Positions 45,125-54,051 of a DNA stretch of 64,000 bases are shown here, in pieces (the stretch's first letter is position 1; the number at the start of each line of letters is the position of its first letter). The translations under genes and the position numbers were made by a program. The notes under the pieces were generated by a model, which had not been told where the DNA came from, made no database searches, and saw only the letters and a program-made list of their open reading frames with translations. The stretch comes from Poteriospumella lacustris. Its lineage: Eukaryota > Sar > Chrysophyceae > Chromulinales > Dinobryaceae. Location: assembly GCA_008000375.1 (NCBI GenBank), contig SMOI01000023.1, positions 121,370 to 185,369 of the forward strand. Direction: 5' to 3'.

Positions 45125-47773
45125 ATGATCGCAAGCGAAATATCCCCACCCGAACTTCAACAAACTCCACAGTGCGCCATTTGTCTCGGCGAGGTGGAGA
45201 ATCCAGTCAATTTATGTGTGGATGATCACGAATCGTGTTGCCGTGATTGTGCCGCAAGCTACGTGGAGTCCCAAGTCACCAGCGCTTACTTTGGCTCTTG
45301 TCCCTGCATCTCGTGCCCAAGTTTGACCCACCAAAAATCCAAGAAGAAGCGAGTTCTCTTGTTCAATCGATGGTCAAAGGTGGTGAAGACTGAAGTCCAC
45401 TCGAAGTATAAGACCTTGGCGAGCCATTTGTTGGCTTTCCTCTGCGGTGGGTGTCACACCTTGAAGACACTGGACGTCGGATTTGAACCGGATACCTCCT
45501 CTGAGCATTACAGCAAGATTGAAAAGCTCTTGACTGCGCCTAATGAAAGTGCGGAGAAGTATTCTGCTCTCCGCTCAGATGTGGCCTCCTTTTGTCTTGG
45601 AGAAATTGAGATGGAGGCATTTTACCAAGGCTTGTTGAACAATTTTTTCCCAAAGCTGAAGACGGCGTCGGACTCTGATGCTTGGGAAATCTTCATGCCA
45701 CTTTTGAAATCCATTGAAGAGCCCGAACGACGATGCAACTTACACCTACGCTACCTTCGTGACCGACCACGCATGAAGACCTTGTGTTGCAACCGCGAAC
45801 ACTGTTTCCGCTGCAAGATCAAGGACTTTCATGAAGGAAGATCGTGCTTGGAGTACAGTTCTAATCTTGACAACACAATTGTTACCTGCCCATCTTGTGG
45901 TATCTCCTTGGCGAGAGGAGATGGCTGCAATACCATTACATGCGTTTGTGGACGTCAGTTTTCGTGGTCGCAGGAGAAGGAGAACACGGAAAGAAGCTTT
46001 GCGTTTCGGGAAGCTTATCCGGACGACACTACCTGTTCTTGTGCCAATATTTTGTGCACTCAAGCAAACCCAGCTTCTGCTTCATCTGACATAATTCTGC
46101 GAGCGAAGGCGTGGCAAATTCGCAATCGTATGGAAGTCAATCGTGCTCTGCGTTCCTGGTTCCAAAAGAAGTATTCGCCGTTCCCGTCGCAGATGTGTTC
46201 CAAATTGATTCCTGAACGACAAATGGATGGTGTGAAAGAAGCTATGGATTTATGGAAGACTGAGTATGGTAATGAAGTTGCGCGCTGCAAGAGTCAAAAC
46301 GACGTCGCCATTGCTTCGTTGTTTACGACCATGTACCCGATTGATCACGAGCGGCCACTGGCAGCTCATTTGTTGGTGTCGACATCTCCATCGATCAACA
46401 ATACCATCCCATTGGCCGCCAGTGCATTGAAATGGATTGAAGCTCGTCGAGAGCTTTACAAAGCTGGTGTGGAGCAGTGGGAGCTTCGATCTGCTCGTCA
46501 GTTCCTTTTCTTATATGGCCGACACAACTTGTGCGAATTCAAGCCTGCCCATCAGAACGTCTATTGCGCACAAGTGTTCAACCGCTCCACTTCCAACACT
46601 GAATTAGCGTACTCGAACAATGATATGTCTGTTCAGCGCCCTGGATCTGCTTCGTGCTATCCGGCGGCTTTCGCGGATTTGACCAATGATCGTTGTATGT
46701 TCCGTGTGCGTATCGATGAAGCCCCCCGTTCAAGCAACTGGTTAACCTTTGGTGTGGCAAAGCGTGGTATGGCAAACTCCAGTTCCGACGGTGTTGGTCG
46801 AACAGCGAATACGTGGGGTCTCTCAGATGATCGCTCGTCGACATCGTCCCGCACGTCGGTGTCCAGCAGTGGAACAGAATTGGCACAGTTCCGTAAGTTA
46901 CAACAAGGGGATGTTCTCACGGCGATTGTGGATGTTCGAGAAGGTTGGGTGGAAGTCTCGATCAATGAGAATGAAGCATCGCATGCCATTCCCATTCCGC
47001 CAGGAACGTCGGATGAATATGTCTTCGCAATGACCTTTGCCAACGACCATCGTGTCACGATCATATCGGATACGTCGATGGCCATGATGCCGCTCTCGGC
47101 GACGGGAGCGACCAAATCGATGATGGAGGTCAACGATGGTACTATCTACCTCAACAGTGATCATTCGTGTATGTGGAACAACTTCAAGAAACAGTTGAAG
47201 CTTATCCTCACCGAAAACGACGAAGACAGCTTCATGACGGCGGCGAATTCGGAGATGATTACTGATGGCTCGGCATGGTTGAAATACTGTGAATCATCGA
47301 GATCCTTGGCACGTGATCGTCTTGAACGAATACTGCCAGCAGTGGAAAGCTTGTTGCACATCCGAAAGCAAGGGCCGACACCATCCGAAGCAGAGCAAGC
47401 AGCGTTGCGCTCGTTGTCCGTGAATATGGTTTTGGAGGCCATGTCTTGGTATCGTCACAACCGCGATCAGATTTATCAAGATCGAAAGGGTGAGATGGCC
47501 ATGAATTTCTCGTTGATTCATGGTGACAGTGCACCATTTGTGGCAGCCATGACGGCTGCGCAGTCGAAGATCTCGGCTTCGTCCGTGGCACAAGATGAAG
47601 TGCAAGCCGCCACTGCGTACATGCATTTCTTCTCCGAGGAGATGCAAGAGTGGTATGATATCGATGCTACCTCAGACGACCCGTTGGTGGAAAATGTGGC
47701 AAAAGGTTGTCGTTGCTTGCCTCGTCACTTGCGCACCTGCGGTGTAGTTGCCTCCAAGCGCAGCGGTCGTTAA
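45125..47773 (+). CDS. RBR-type (RING-IBR-RING) E3 ligase candidate with SPRY-like domain
   Basis: An intronless frame of 882 residues; ATG at 45125. Residues about 17-65 hold RING1-like cysteines: CAICLGEVENPVNLC, then CCRDC and CPCISC. A helical insert of about 150 residues follows. Then CFRCKIKDFHEGRSC (about 220-235) matches the second half of an IBR. CPSCGISLARGDGCNTITCV (about 255) matches RING2, whose catalytic Cys accepts ubiquitin before transfer in RBR enzymes; CGRQFSW completes it. Residues about 513-645 (SNWLTFGVAKRG, DVREGWVEVSINENE, YVFAMTFANDHRVTI) look like a SPRY/B30.2 protein-binding module. Likely a cytosolic ubiquitin ligase recruiting substrates through SPRY. The order RBR then SPRY is unusual. 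The first half of the IBR is not clear, so activity is inference. Confidence 0.78.
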   Translation: MIASEISPPELQQTPQCAICLGEVENPVNLCVDDHESCCRDCAASYVESQVTSAYFGSCPCISCPSLTHQKSKKKRVLLFNRWSKVVKTEVHSKYKTLASHLLAFLCGGCHTLKTLDVGFEPDTSSEHYSKIEKLLTAPNESAEKYSALRSDVASFCLGEIEMEAFYQGLLNNFFPKLKTASDSDAWEIFMPLLKSIEEPERRCNLHLRYLRDRPRMKTLCCNREHCFRCKIKDFHEGRSCLEYSSNLDNTIVTCPSCGISLARGDGCNTITCVCGRQFSWSQEKENTERSFAFREAYPDDTTCSCANILCTQANPASASSDIILRAKAWQIRNRMEVNRALRSWFQKKYSPFPSQMCSKLIPERQMDGVKEAMDLWKTEYGNEVARCKSQNDVAIASLFTTMYPIDHERPLAAHLLVSTSPSINNTIPLAASALKWIEARRELYKAGVEQWELRSARQFLFLYGRHNLCEFKPAHQNVYCAQVFNRSTSNTELAYSNNDMSVQRPGSASCYPAAFADLTNDRCMFRVRIDEAPRSSNWLTFGVAKRGMANSSSDGVGRTANTWGLSDDRSSTSSRTSVSSSGTELAQFRKLQQGDVLTAIVDVREGWVEVSINENEASHAIPIPPGTSDEYVFAMTFANDHRVTIISDTSMAMMPLSATGATKSMMEVNDGTIYLNSDHSCMWNNFKKQLKLILTENDEDSFMTAANSEMITDGSAWLKYCESSRSLARDRLERILPAVESLLHIRKQGPTPSEAEQAALRSLSVNMVLEAMSWYRHNRDQIYQDRKGEMAMNFSLIHGDSAPFVAAMTAAQSKISASSVAQDEVQAATAYMHFFSEEMQEWYDIDATSDDPLVENVAKGCRCLPRHLRTCGVVASKRSGR

Positions 47774-48658
47774 CTCTTCATCTTGTTTCCTATTGCTGTC
47801 ACTGATAATCGAGTGGTGCACCTATGCTCTTCTGTTTACGAAGGGAACCATCAGTGGCACCCTGTCTCACTGGCCACACAAGCGTTAGGATCGTCGCGTC
47901 ATGAATTCTGCTGTCCAATTCTCTTGTACAAATCAACGATTCTTGTGTCAATTACTGATGGCGGCTGAACCAACTCTGTTGTTGCCAGTGTGATAAAAGT
48001 GATCACTCCCCCCCCCCACTCCGTTCCAAAGTTGCGTGTTGTCTCCATCAACTCTTCTAGCACGTACGCATAGTATATGTTCTTCCTCTTTCATTTGCCA
48101 TGGACCCCTCTTTTTGTTACCTCACCCTGCTCTCTACATGTGTACAAACAAGCAAACAAACCAACGAACAAAACCCACAAAAAAACACCATAACCGCGGT
48201 GAATAAATCCCACCGGCGTGAAGGACCCTCATTGATTTTTCGCTTTTTCTCTTTGTTTACCCTCAATTTTCATGTTCGCGCGTCTGAAACGGACTCAGTC
48301 GCATTAAGAAAGTGCACGTGTTCTACCTTCCAATGTACAAAAAACAAACTAAAGAAACTAAACACAACTACAAAACCAAACCGAGATGGGTATCCACCGT
48401 GTACCTGTGCAACACTGTACGTCAAAGCGCATTGATTATTATAGCGCAACTAAGGCACGGTCAAGAAGAAGAGACATCCGTGTGGGAGGAGGTGTGTGTA
48501 ACAGATACAGGAGAGTGACCAAGGTCAGCAATGTGGCAGGTGGATGGAAAGGGAGGGAAAACAGAGACAGAAGCACGAACAGCAGCTGTACCGCTGTCAT
48601 TGCAGTGTAGACAATAGCCAATAAAAATGGGGGAGGGGAAGAAAAAAGGTCTGTGTGC
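47774..48658. other. Convergent intergenic region, no gene seen
   Basis: 3' flanks of the RBR gene and the alpha/beta hydrolase. It contains a C-run at 48008-48017 and A-rich tracts (48140-48190 and 48340-48375). No supported coding frame or RNA. Confidence 0.6.
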
Positions 48659-50557
48659 TCACATCGACGTTGGTGTGGTGGTATTCGAAGGTGGTGGCGA
48701 CGATGCCGTGGTGGAAGATAGTGTCGCATCTCCTGTGACTAGGGCGGTCTCAGGGGGCGATGGTAACGACGGTGCACTACCATCCGTAGGTGGTGGTGAA
48801 GAGGTTGACGCTGACGAAGTTGCCGCAGAAGAAGACGACAAGAATCGACCAGAAAACGACCACCACGGCGATTGCCCCAAAGACGTCGTCATCGTACGTA
48901 GCGTGGAGGTAGACGACGAGAACGTTAATTTCGTCGCGGGGGATGCAGGTGTCTTACCCCCATTACTGCGACTGGACGACGAGGTGGATCCATCGGATGA
49001 GGTGTCGAGTTGCTGTTGTTGTTTCAAGATCACTTCCGCATCAATTGCATTGGCAATATTCTCCAGTTCGGCCAACTGCATAATCGCTACGTCGGAGACC
49101 TCAGCACCTTCCGATATCAACGCGCTGACCGATAACGTTGCTTCTGAACCGCTCGTGGTCTTGCGAGGCATATCACAATCATGGTGATTGCTCCCTTCCG
49201 CTTCGATGGTCATCGATTTCATGGCCGAGAGAATGGCTGACGGTGTGGTTACGGTCGCCGCTTGATGGTGCAATGTGATCTGTTTCATGAGAAAGGACTC
49301 GGTGAAGGCAACGACGGACACCGGCCGGGGATCGAAATGTTTGCAGGTGACTTCTTCGAAGATATGGAATTCGACCAATTGCTGACGACATTGAGGCAAG
49401 GAAGACAACTGTGTGATGTCTTGCCCCACGAGATCTACCGGAGGATAACAGGCCAACGGTACACGGGTCGCCCATTGTGCAGCAATGCATTGTCCCTGTT
49501 GTACGGGGACATAATCATCACAACTGGCACTGATGATGCACACGGGACAGGAGATATCGCCAACTTCTTCCACGGGACGAACCGAAAACAAATTGAAACC
49601 TTGGAGTTGTTTGGAGATATGAGTCAACGTACGATGAATCAAAAAGGACAACAACGTCTTCGTAAACGAAAACCCACGTCCTTGGAACTGTTCCAATCCA
49701 TGCTGTACCATCTCTTCAATGGAAGTGAACGGAGAATCCAAGATCGTCGCAATGATATGGAAGTCGGTCAATGTTTTAGGAACCGGTGCTTTCTTGGTGC
49801 TATTACGACTACTGCCATTGCTCGATGCTGTCGACGTTACACCGGAATTGTTCGACTGATCGAGCGATGCCAACGAGGAATTGGATGCACTGGATGATAG
49901 CTTGCTTTTCAATGACTGTTGTTGGCTGATACTGAACCGACGAAGTAACGTAATCGCTGGGGCTGTAGACATTCCTCTCGCCCATAGAATGATGCGTACC
50001 GTTGGATCAATCAAGGCTTGAACCCAATCCAGAATGATTTCCACATCCAAATCTAAGTTACCACCCAATTGTCCTTCGCTTTTACCACATCCTGGGAGAT
50101 CAAAGCTGATCACATGCGCACCCAACATCGTCGCGACGGGAATCGTTTCTTTCGCATCTACCAGAGAGCGCATGTTCGTATGGAGATACACAATACACAA
50201 CGACGGCAACGTCTCTGGTTCTTCATCTTCCGATTCTGCGGCAGTTGCTCGTGAAGACCCATGTGCAGAAAAAGAAGCTTTGGGATCTTTTGGCGCCCAA
50301 TGACACATATGTAGTGTGTTTCCACGTGCGTAGACATCGTACTCATTGTGTTGATAGCCTTCTACAGCAAGGTCGGTGCTTGGATCATATTTAAACCTCT
50401 CAGGGGCCACGATACGATTGCATAACTTCTGGTAGGATCGGCTGTAAAATTGATAAATTGTTTCGTTCTCGGGGCCATTTTGTTCTTGATAGTAATTCAT
50501 CAAGGAATCATCCTTCGAAAACAGGTCGATGTCATCGTCGTCGTCAATGCCCAACAT
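48659..50557 (-). CDS. Alpha/beta hydrolase-fold protein (ABHD-like)
   Basis: An intronless frame of 632 residues with ATG at 50557. Residues 1-60 are acidic. The hydrolase core starts near residue 110: LCIVYLHTNMRSLVDA as the oxyanion strand, VISFDLPGCGKSEGQLGG as the typical DxxGxGxS turn, and the nucleophile Ser in LWARGMSTAPAI, a variant of GxSxG without the second Gly. The acid Asp is in SASCDDYVPV and the His in TCKHFDPRP. TILDSPFTSIEEM resembles the ABHD17/ABHD12-like group. A Ser/Asn-rich insert lies after the nucleophile helix and the last 190 residues are low-complexity Ser/Thr. Substrate (lipid or thioester) is unknown; the changed nucleophile motif leaves activity open. Confidence 0.8.
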   Translation of the reverse strand: MLGIDDDDDIDLFSKDDSLMNYYQEQNGPENETIYQFYSRSYQKLCNRIVAPERFKYDPSTDLAVEGYQHNEYDVYARGNTLHMCHWAPKDPKASFSAHGSSRATAAESEDEEPETLPSLCIVYLHTNMRSLVDAKETIPVATMLGAHVISFDLPGCGKSEGQLGGNLDLDVEIILDWVQALIDPTVRIILWARGMSTAPAITLLRRFSISQQQSLKSKLSSSASNSSLASLDQSNNSGVTSTASSNGSSRNSTKKAPVPKTLTDFHIIATILDSPFTSIEEMVQHGLEQFQGRGFSFTKTLLSFLIHRTLTHISKQLQGFNLFSVRPVEEVGDISCPVCIISASCDDYVPVQQGQCIAAQWATRVPLACYPPVDLVGQDITQLSSLPQCRQQLVEFHIFEEVTCKHFDPRPVSVVAFTESFLMKQITLHHQAATVTTPSAILSAMKSMTIEAEGSNHHDCDMPRKTTSGSEATLSVSALISEGAEVSDVAIMQLAELENIANAIDAEVILKQQQQLDTSSDGSTSSSSRSNGGKTPASPATKLTFSSSTSTLRTMTTSLGQSPWWSFSGRFLSSSSAATSSASTSSPPPTDGSAPSLPSPPETALVTGDATLSSTTASSPPPSNTTTPTSM

Positions 50558-50972
50558 GTGTGCTCAATTGTGATAACGCAAACGGGAATTGAAAACTCAA
50601 AGCAACACGCACTATGTCGTCAAATAGTTAGTCCTAGGTCGAAAAGGATATCGATTCTTCCTGTGAGTGTGACAGACGGCCGACTCAGGATAAATCTACA
50701 GATGACGCAAACAAAAGCAATTTGTATCCAATCACTCAATAACTGACTGGTAATAACAACAGGAATCACGTAACGTCACTGCAACGAATGAGGATTCTTC
50801 CTCTCTTTGAAGTCACGAGGGAATGATTGAACCGACGACCACTTCTTGGCATCATCATCGCAGTGCTTTTTTGGCAACTGCAAGTTGCAGTCCCAGACGT
50901 TTGCTGACTTTCCAGACTTTCCCAAAGTCACGATGATGACGATCGTCGGCTGCGACCGTTCCATGATGGTCC
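50558..50972. other. Divergent promoter region, no gene seen
   Basis: Shared upstream region of the alpha/beta hydrolase (minus) and the esterase-like gene (plus). No supported coding frame. Confidence 0.6.
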
Positions 50973-52274
50973 ATGAAACAGGATTTCGCGCTGAAGAACA
51001 CTTTCATTCTCACCTTTTTCCTGTTGTCGTTGTCGGTGATCAAAGTGTTTACTTTGTATGGGGACTGTCTCGATATGTGTACTCTTTCGTTGTATCTGAC
51101 GCTGTTGATGGCGGCGGTTTTGGTCCAACAAAGTTATTCCAAAAGTCTCCCACTTTGCGGAAGAACCGAAATAAATCATGGGCGGTGGGAAAATAGCAGT
51201 GCTCCTTACAATGTAACGTGGTCCCATCATCAGTATTTAGACTATTTTGTTCATGGTGGGCCCGGAGAAGCCCTGAACTTCACTCAGGTCTGGCTACCTT
51301 ACGGCTGCTCTTATCATCGATGGAGCAATCACACCTTCCAAACATGCGCAAAGCATGTGCAATTAAAGCGCAATGAATCGTCGCATGAAAGATTACGAAT
51401 AGCATTCATTGGTGACAGTGGTACAAGAGGGGTGTTCAATGGCCTCACTCGTATGTTGTCTGGCTCCGAGTTGTATGGGCCATGTAGCAACATCGTGTGT
51501 GGTAATCCAGGCTTGCCTATTTCTTATCGCCAGCACTTGGAAATCTTTCGCGTCCCCTTCCCACCAGCGGTTGAGCTCATCTTCATGTACTTTAAGACGA
51601 TGACTCACGGTAGTGCCGTCTCTGCCATCAAAAACGTTTTGCAGCTCAAGCCATATGTGACAATATTCAACAGCGGTGCATGGGATTTCGACAATCTTTC
51701 TCGCAAATACAATCGACGTGCACCCATTGAACGTTGCGACAATGAAGAATACGAAGAGATTTCGAAAATGCGTGCTTCACCGGATATTCGTAGCAAAATG
51801 TTAGACATAGCCGCCTTTGCCAAAGAAATGGGCTCCAAGCTGGTATATCGCACCAATCATTACAATGTACGATATGGAGCGAACTGTGCAGATGATCGGT
51901 TCTTGGAAATGATTCAATCGGATGATGTTCTTCGTGAGTCTTGGGAGATATGGGATAATTTCAACACGTCTAGAGATTCATGGTAGGTTGTGCCCTTTCT
52001 TGTCGTGCCTTGTCTCACTATAGATGATGACAAAATGGTTTCCTTGTATTATAGGTTGGAGCAAACATACGACGGGTTTCATTTTGACCGAAATCGAGTT
52101 CATTCGGTTGAATATGCCAAAGCGCACATGAATTTTTGTGTGGGCAAAGGTTGGATGAAGCCTGGTCAATTGGAAACTACCTTGGTACAAACCTTGTTGC
52201 ATCAGGTGTTCCATGATTGTGCGAAACATTATTATAAATTACATCGCCGAGAAGATGCCAATCATTCTGGATAA
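50973..52274 (+). CDS. SGNH/PC-esterase-like protein with N-terminal membrane anchor
   Basis: Exons 50973-51982 and 52055-52274 join in frame and give about 409 residues. The N-terminus has two hydrophobic stretches (FILTFFLLSLSVIKVF and LSLYLTLLMAAVLV), so it is probably a signal anchor with a lumenal catalytic domain. RIAFIGDSGTRGVFNGL carries the GDS nucleophile motif. The C-terminal YDGFHFDRNRVH supplies the DxxH pair. This arrangement is that of the PC-esterase group (TBL/NXPE/CASD1-like), which acylates or deacylates glycans in the Golgi or at the surface. Several NxS/T sites (NVTW, NHTF, NESS) fit a glycosylated lumenal protein. Acceptor glycan unknown. Confidence 0.8.
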
Positions 52275-52406
52275 AGGAGGGTGGTGCGCATATGTATAGT
52301 ACCAGACGTTGTGCGATTACCGTGCATTCTCATGCATGGTCCTGTGTGTTTCATCGCCGTTTGTTGGTCGATTGTAAATAAATATGGTGAAGAAAATACT
52401 TCCAAT

Positions 52407-53594
52407 TCACTTCAATACCACGCCATTCGAGTCGATTTGATCAAGAATATGCTCATCCTCTATCCATTGTGGAGGCAATGCTGTGCAACCGGTAACGTCC
52501 AGTAATCGCAGCGCTTTGCAATCCGTGATCCGCACCCTCTCCAAGTGCTTCAACATGATCACAAACAGCCTTTGTAGCGCACCAAGGCTCGTCAGCTGGA
52601 CACTTTTCAGATTTTCGCAGTTGAGATCGAGAAACTGCACGTGCGGACAATGCTCCAACGTAACATGCTCCAATCCAAGACAAAACTGTAAGGAGAGTGA
52701 CTGTAGCGCGGGCAAGGAACTCAGTGTCAACGAACCGCTCAACCGTTGACAATATTCCAAACGAAGCGTTTTCAATTGAGGTGACCGATGCTGATAATTC
52801 TCAAGAAAATATTGGACAAGGTCATTGGATACACCTGTGCGGGAAAGATCCAGATGTTCCAACACGGGAAATGGTGCATGCTCACTCAGGGTCGGGACGA
52901 GACAGAGAGTCCTTTTGAACGAGAGCAATGGGTTTTCTCGCAGTACTAATCGACGAAGGCGACATATTCCAGTTGACAGCACAGACCGAGACTGTTCATT
53001 TCCGGTAGGTGTCTCGTTTGACAACAGCAGCGGTGAGCCCAATTGCAATGAACGGGTGATGGATAGTGATTCCAAGACAGGACAAGCCTGTCGGAGAATG
53101 TCATCAACGTGACCGTCTCTCAATTGTACGCAGTTATGAAGCACCAGGTTTTTCAGCAGCCTCCACTGAGATAAAGTGTCCACAATGCGTTTTCCCGGCA
53201 GCAAGAAATCGGTGAGTGTTAAAGATCGCAGCTGAGGAAGCGGCATAGCCACGACCGACGTCGAGATCGAGCAATTTACAAGTCCGATCCCTTTCAAATT
53301 CCCCAATAAAGATGGCAGATCTTCCATCCGAGAATCGCCCTTTTTCACGCCATGAAACGATACGGAAGTGCACGCGCGAAAGAAGCGAACAAATGATGAT
53401 AGCGCCGCAGGATGGCTATGACATGCACCATCGAAATGAACATGGTATGCATTTTGGAGGCCCAACTTCCAATCTTTGCAGACAAATATCATCGCTGCTA
53501 AGTCCTTTGAATCTACAAACTCGCTGATCAAGGATATAACACGAGAACTGAGATGATCTTGTCTGGTGTCCGCCGCACTCTTTTTCGCACTCAT
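52407..53594 (-). CDS. Leucine-rich-repeat protein, F-box-like N-terminus
   Basis: An intronless frame of 395 residues; ATG at 53594 is the first in frame. Residues 10-55 (LSSRVISLISEFVDSKDLAAMIFVCKDWK) resemble an F-box, which binds Skp1 in SCF ligases. The rest has degenerate LRRs of the AMN1/FBXL type: LRSLTLTDFLLPGKRIVD, LKNLVLHNCVQLRDGHVD, LEHLDLSRTGVSNDLV, LKTLRLEYCQRLSGSL and others. It may recruit a substrate to an SCF ligase; this is inferred from architecture. It diverges from the SUZ12 gene. Confidence 0.82.
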   Translation of the reverse strand: MSAKKSAADTRQDHLSSRVISLISEFVDSKDLAAMIFVCKDWKLGLQNAYHVHFDGACHSHPAALSSFVRFFRACTSVSFHGVKKGDSRMEDLPSLLGNLKGIGLVNCSISTSVVAMPLPQLRSLTLTDFLLPGKRIVDTLSQWRLLKNLVLHNCVQLRDGHVDDILRQACPVLESLSITRSLQLGSPLLLSNETPTGNEQSRSVLSTGICRLRRLVLRENPLLSFKRTLCLVPTLSEHAPFPVLEHLDLSRTGVSNDLVQYFLENYQHRSPQLKTLRLEYCQRLSGSLTLSSLPALQSLSLQFCLGLEHVTLEHCPHVQFLDLNCENLKSVQLTSLGALQRLFVIMLKHLERVRITDCKALRLLDVTGCTALPPQWIEDEHILDQIDSNGVVLK

Positions 53595-53748
53595 TTTTAT
53601 GATTGGAAGCAAACAGAAAATTAAAGATGCTTACTCAAAGAATCAAGCTCACACCCAATCCTTAGCTGATAGATTGTTCGGAATTGCTTCTCAGGCAATT
53701 ACGATTGGTGTTTCGATCAAAGAATGAAGGACATTCAGGAGAGAGCAA

Positions 53749-53810
<62 letters not shown>

Positions 53811-54051
53811 CTCACCACGACGAATACTTCTCACGCTGCTGCTGCTGCTGGCTGCTGTCGATCGATGACGATTTTGACCTCGTCTCCGTCGACGCGGGCG
53901 TATCAATTTTCGATGAGTAACGTGGGTTCTTTTCATTGTAAATATCACCATTGTGTGCCGCCCAACATAGCGGGCGAGCATTGTTGAGTATTTGTGATCG
54001 AAAAAGGTTCCAGGAGTTCCTCGTATCGTTGGATTTCTAGACTTTGCGGAC
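53595..54051. promoter_or_regulatory. Divergent promoter region with (GTC)20 microsatellite
   Basis: Between the LRR gene and SUZ12. A pure trinucleotide run of 20 GTC units spans 53749-53808, followed by a short CTG-rich stretch (53837-53850). Open frames crossing it are translations of the repeat and are not genes. Confidence 0.7.
53749..53808. repeat. (GTC)20 microsatellite
   Basis: Twenty uninterrupted GTC units, 60 nt. No ORF with independent support crosses it. Confidence 0.97.
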
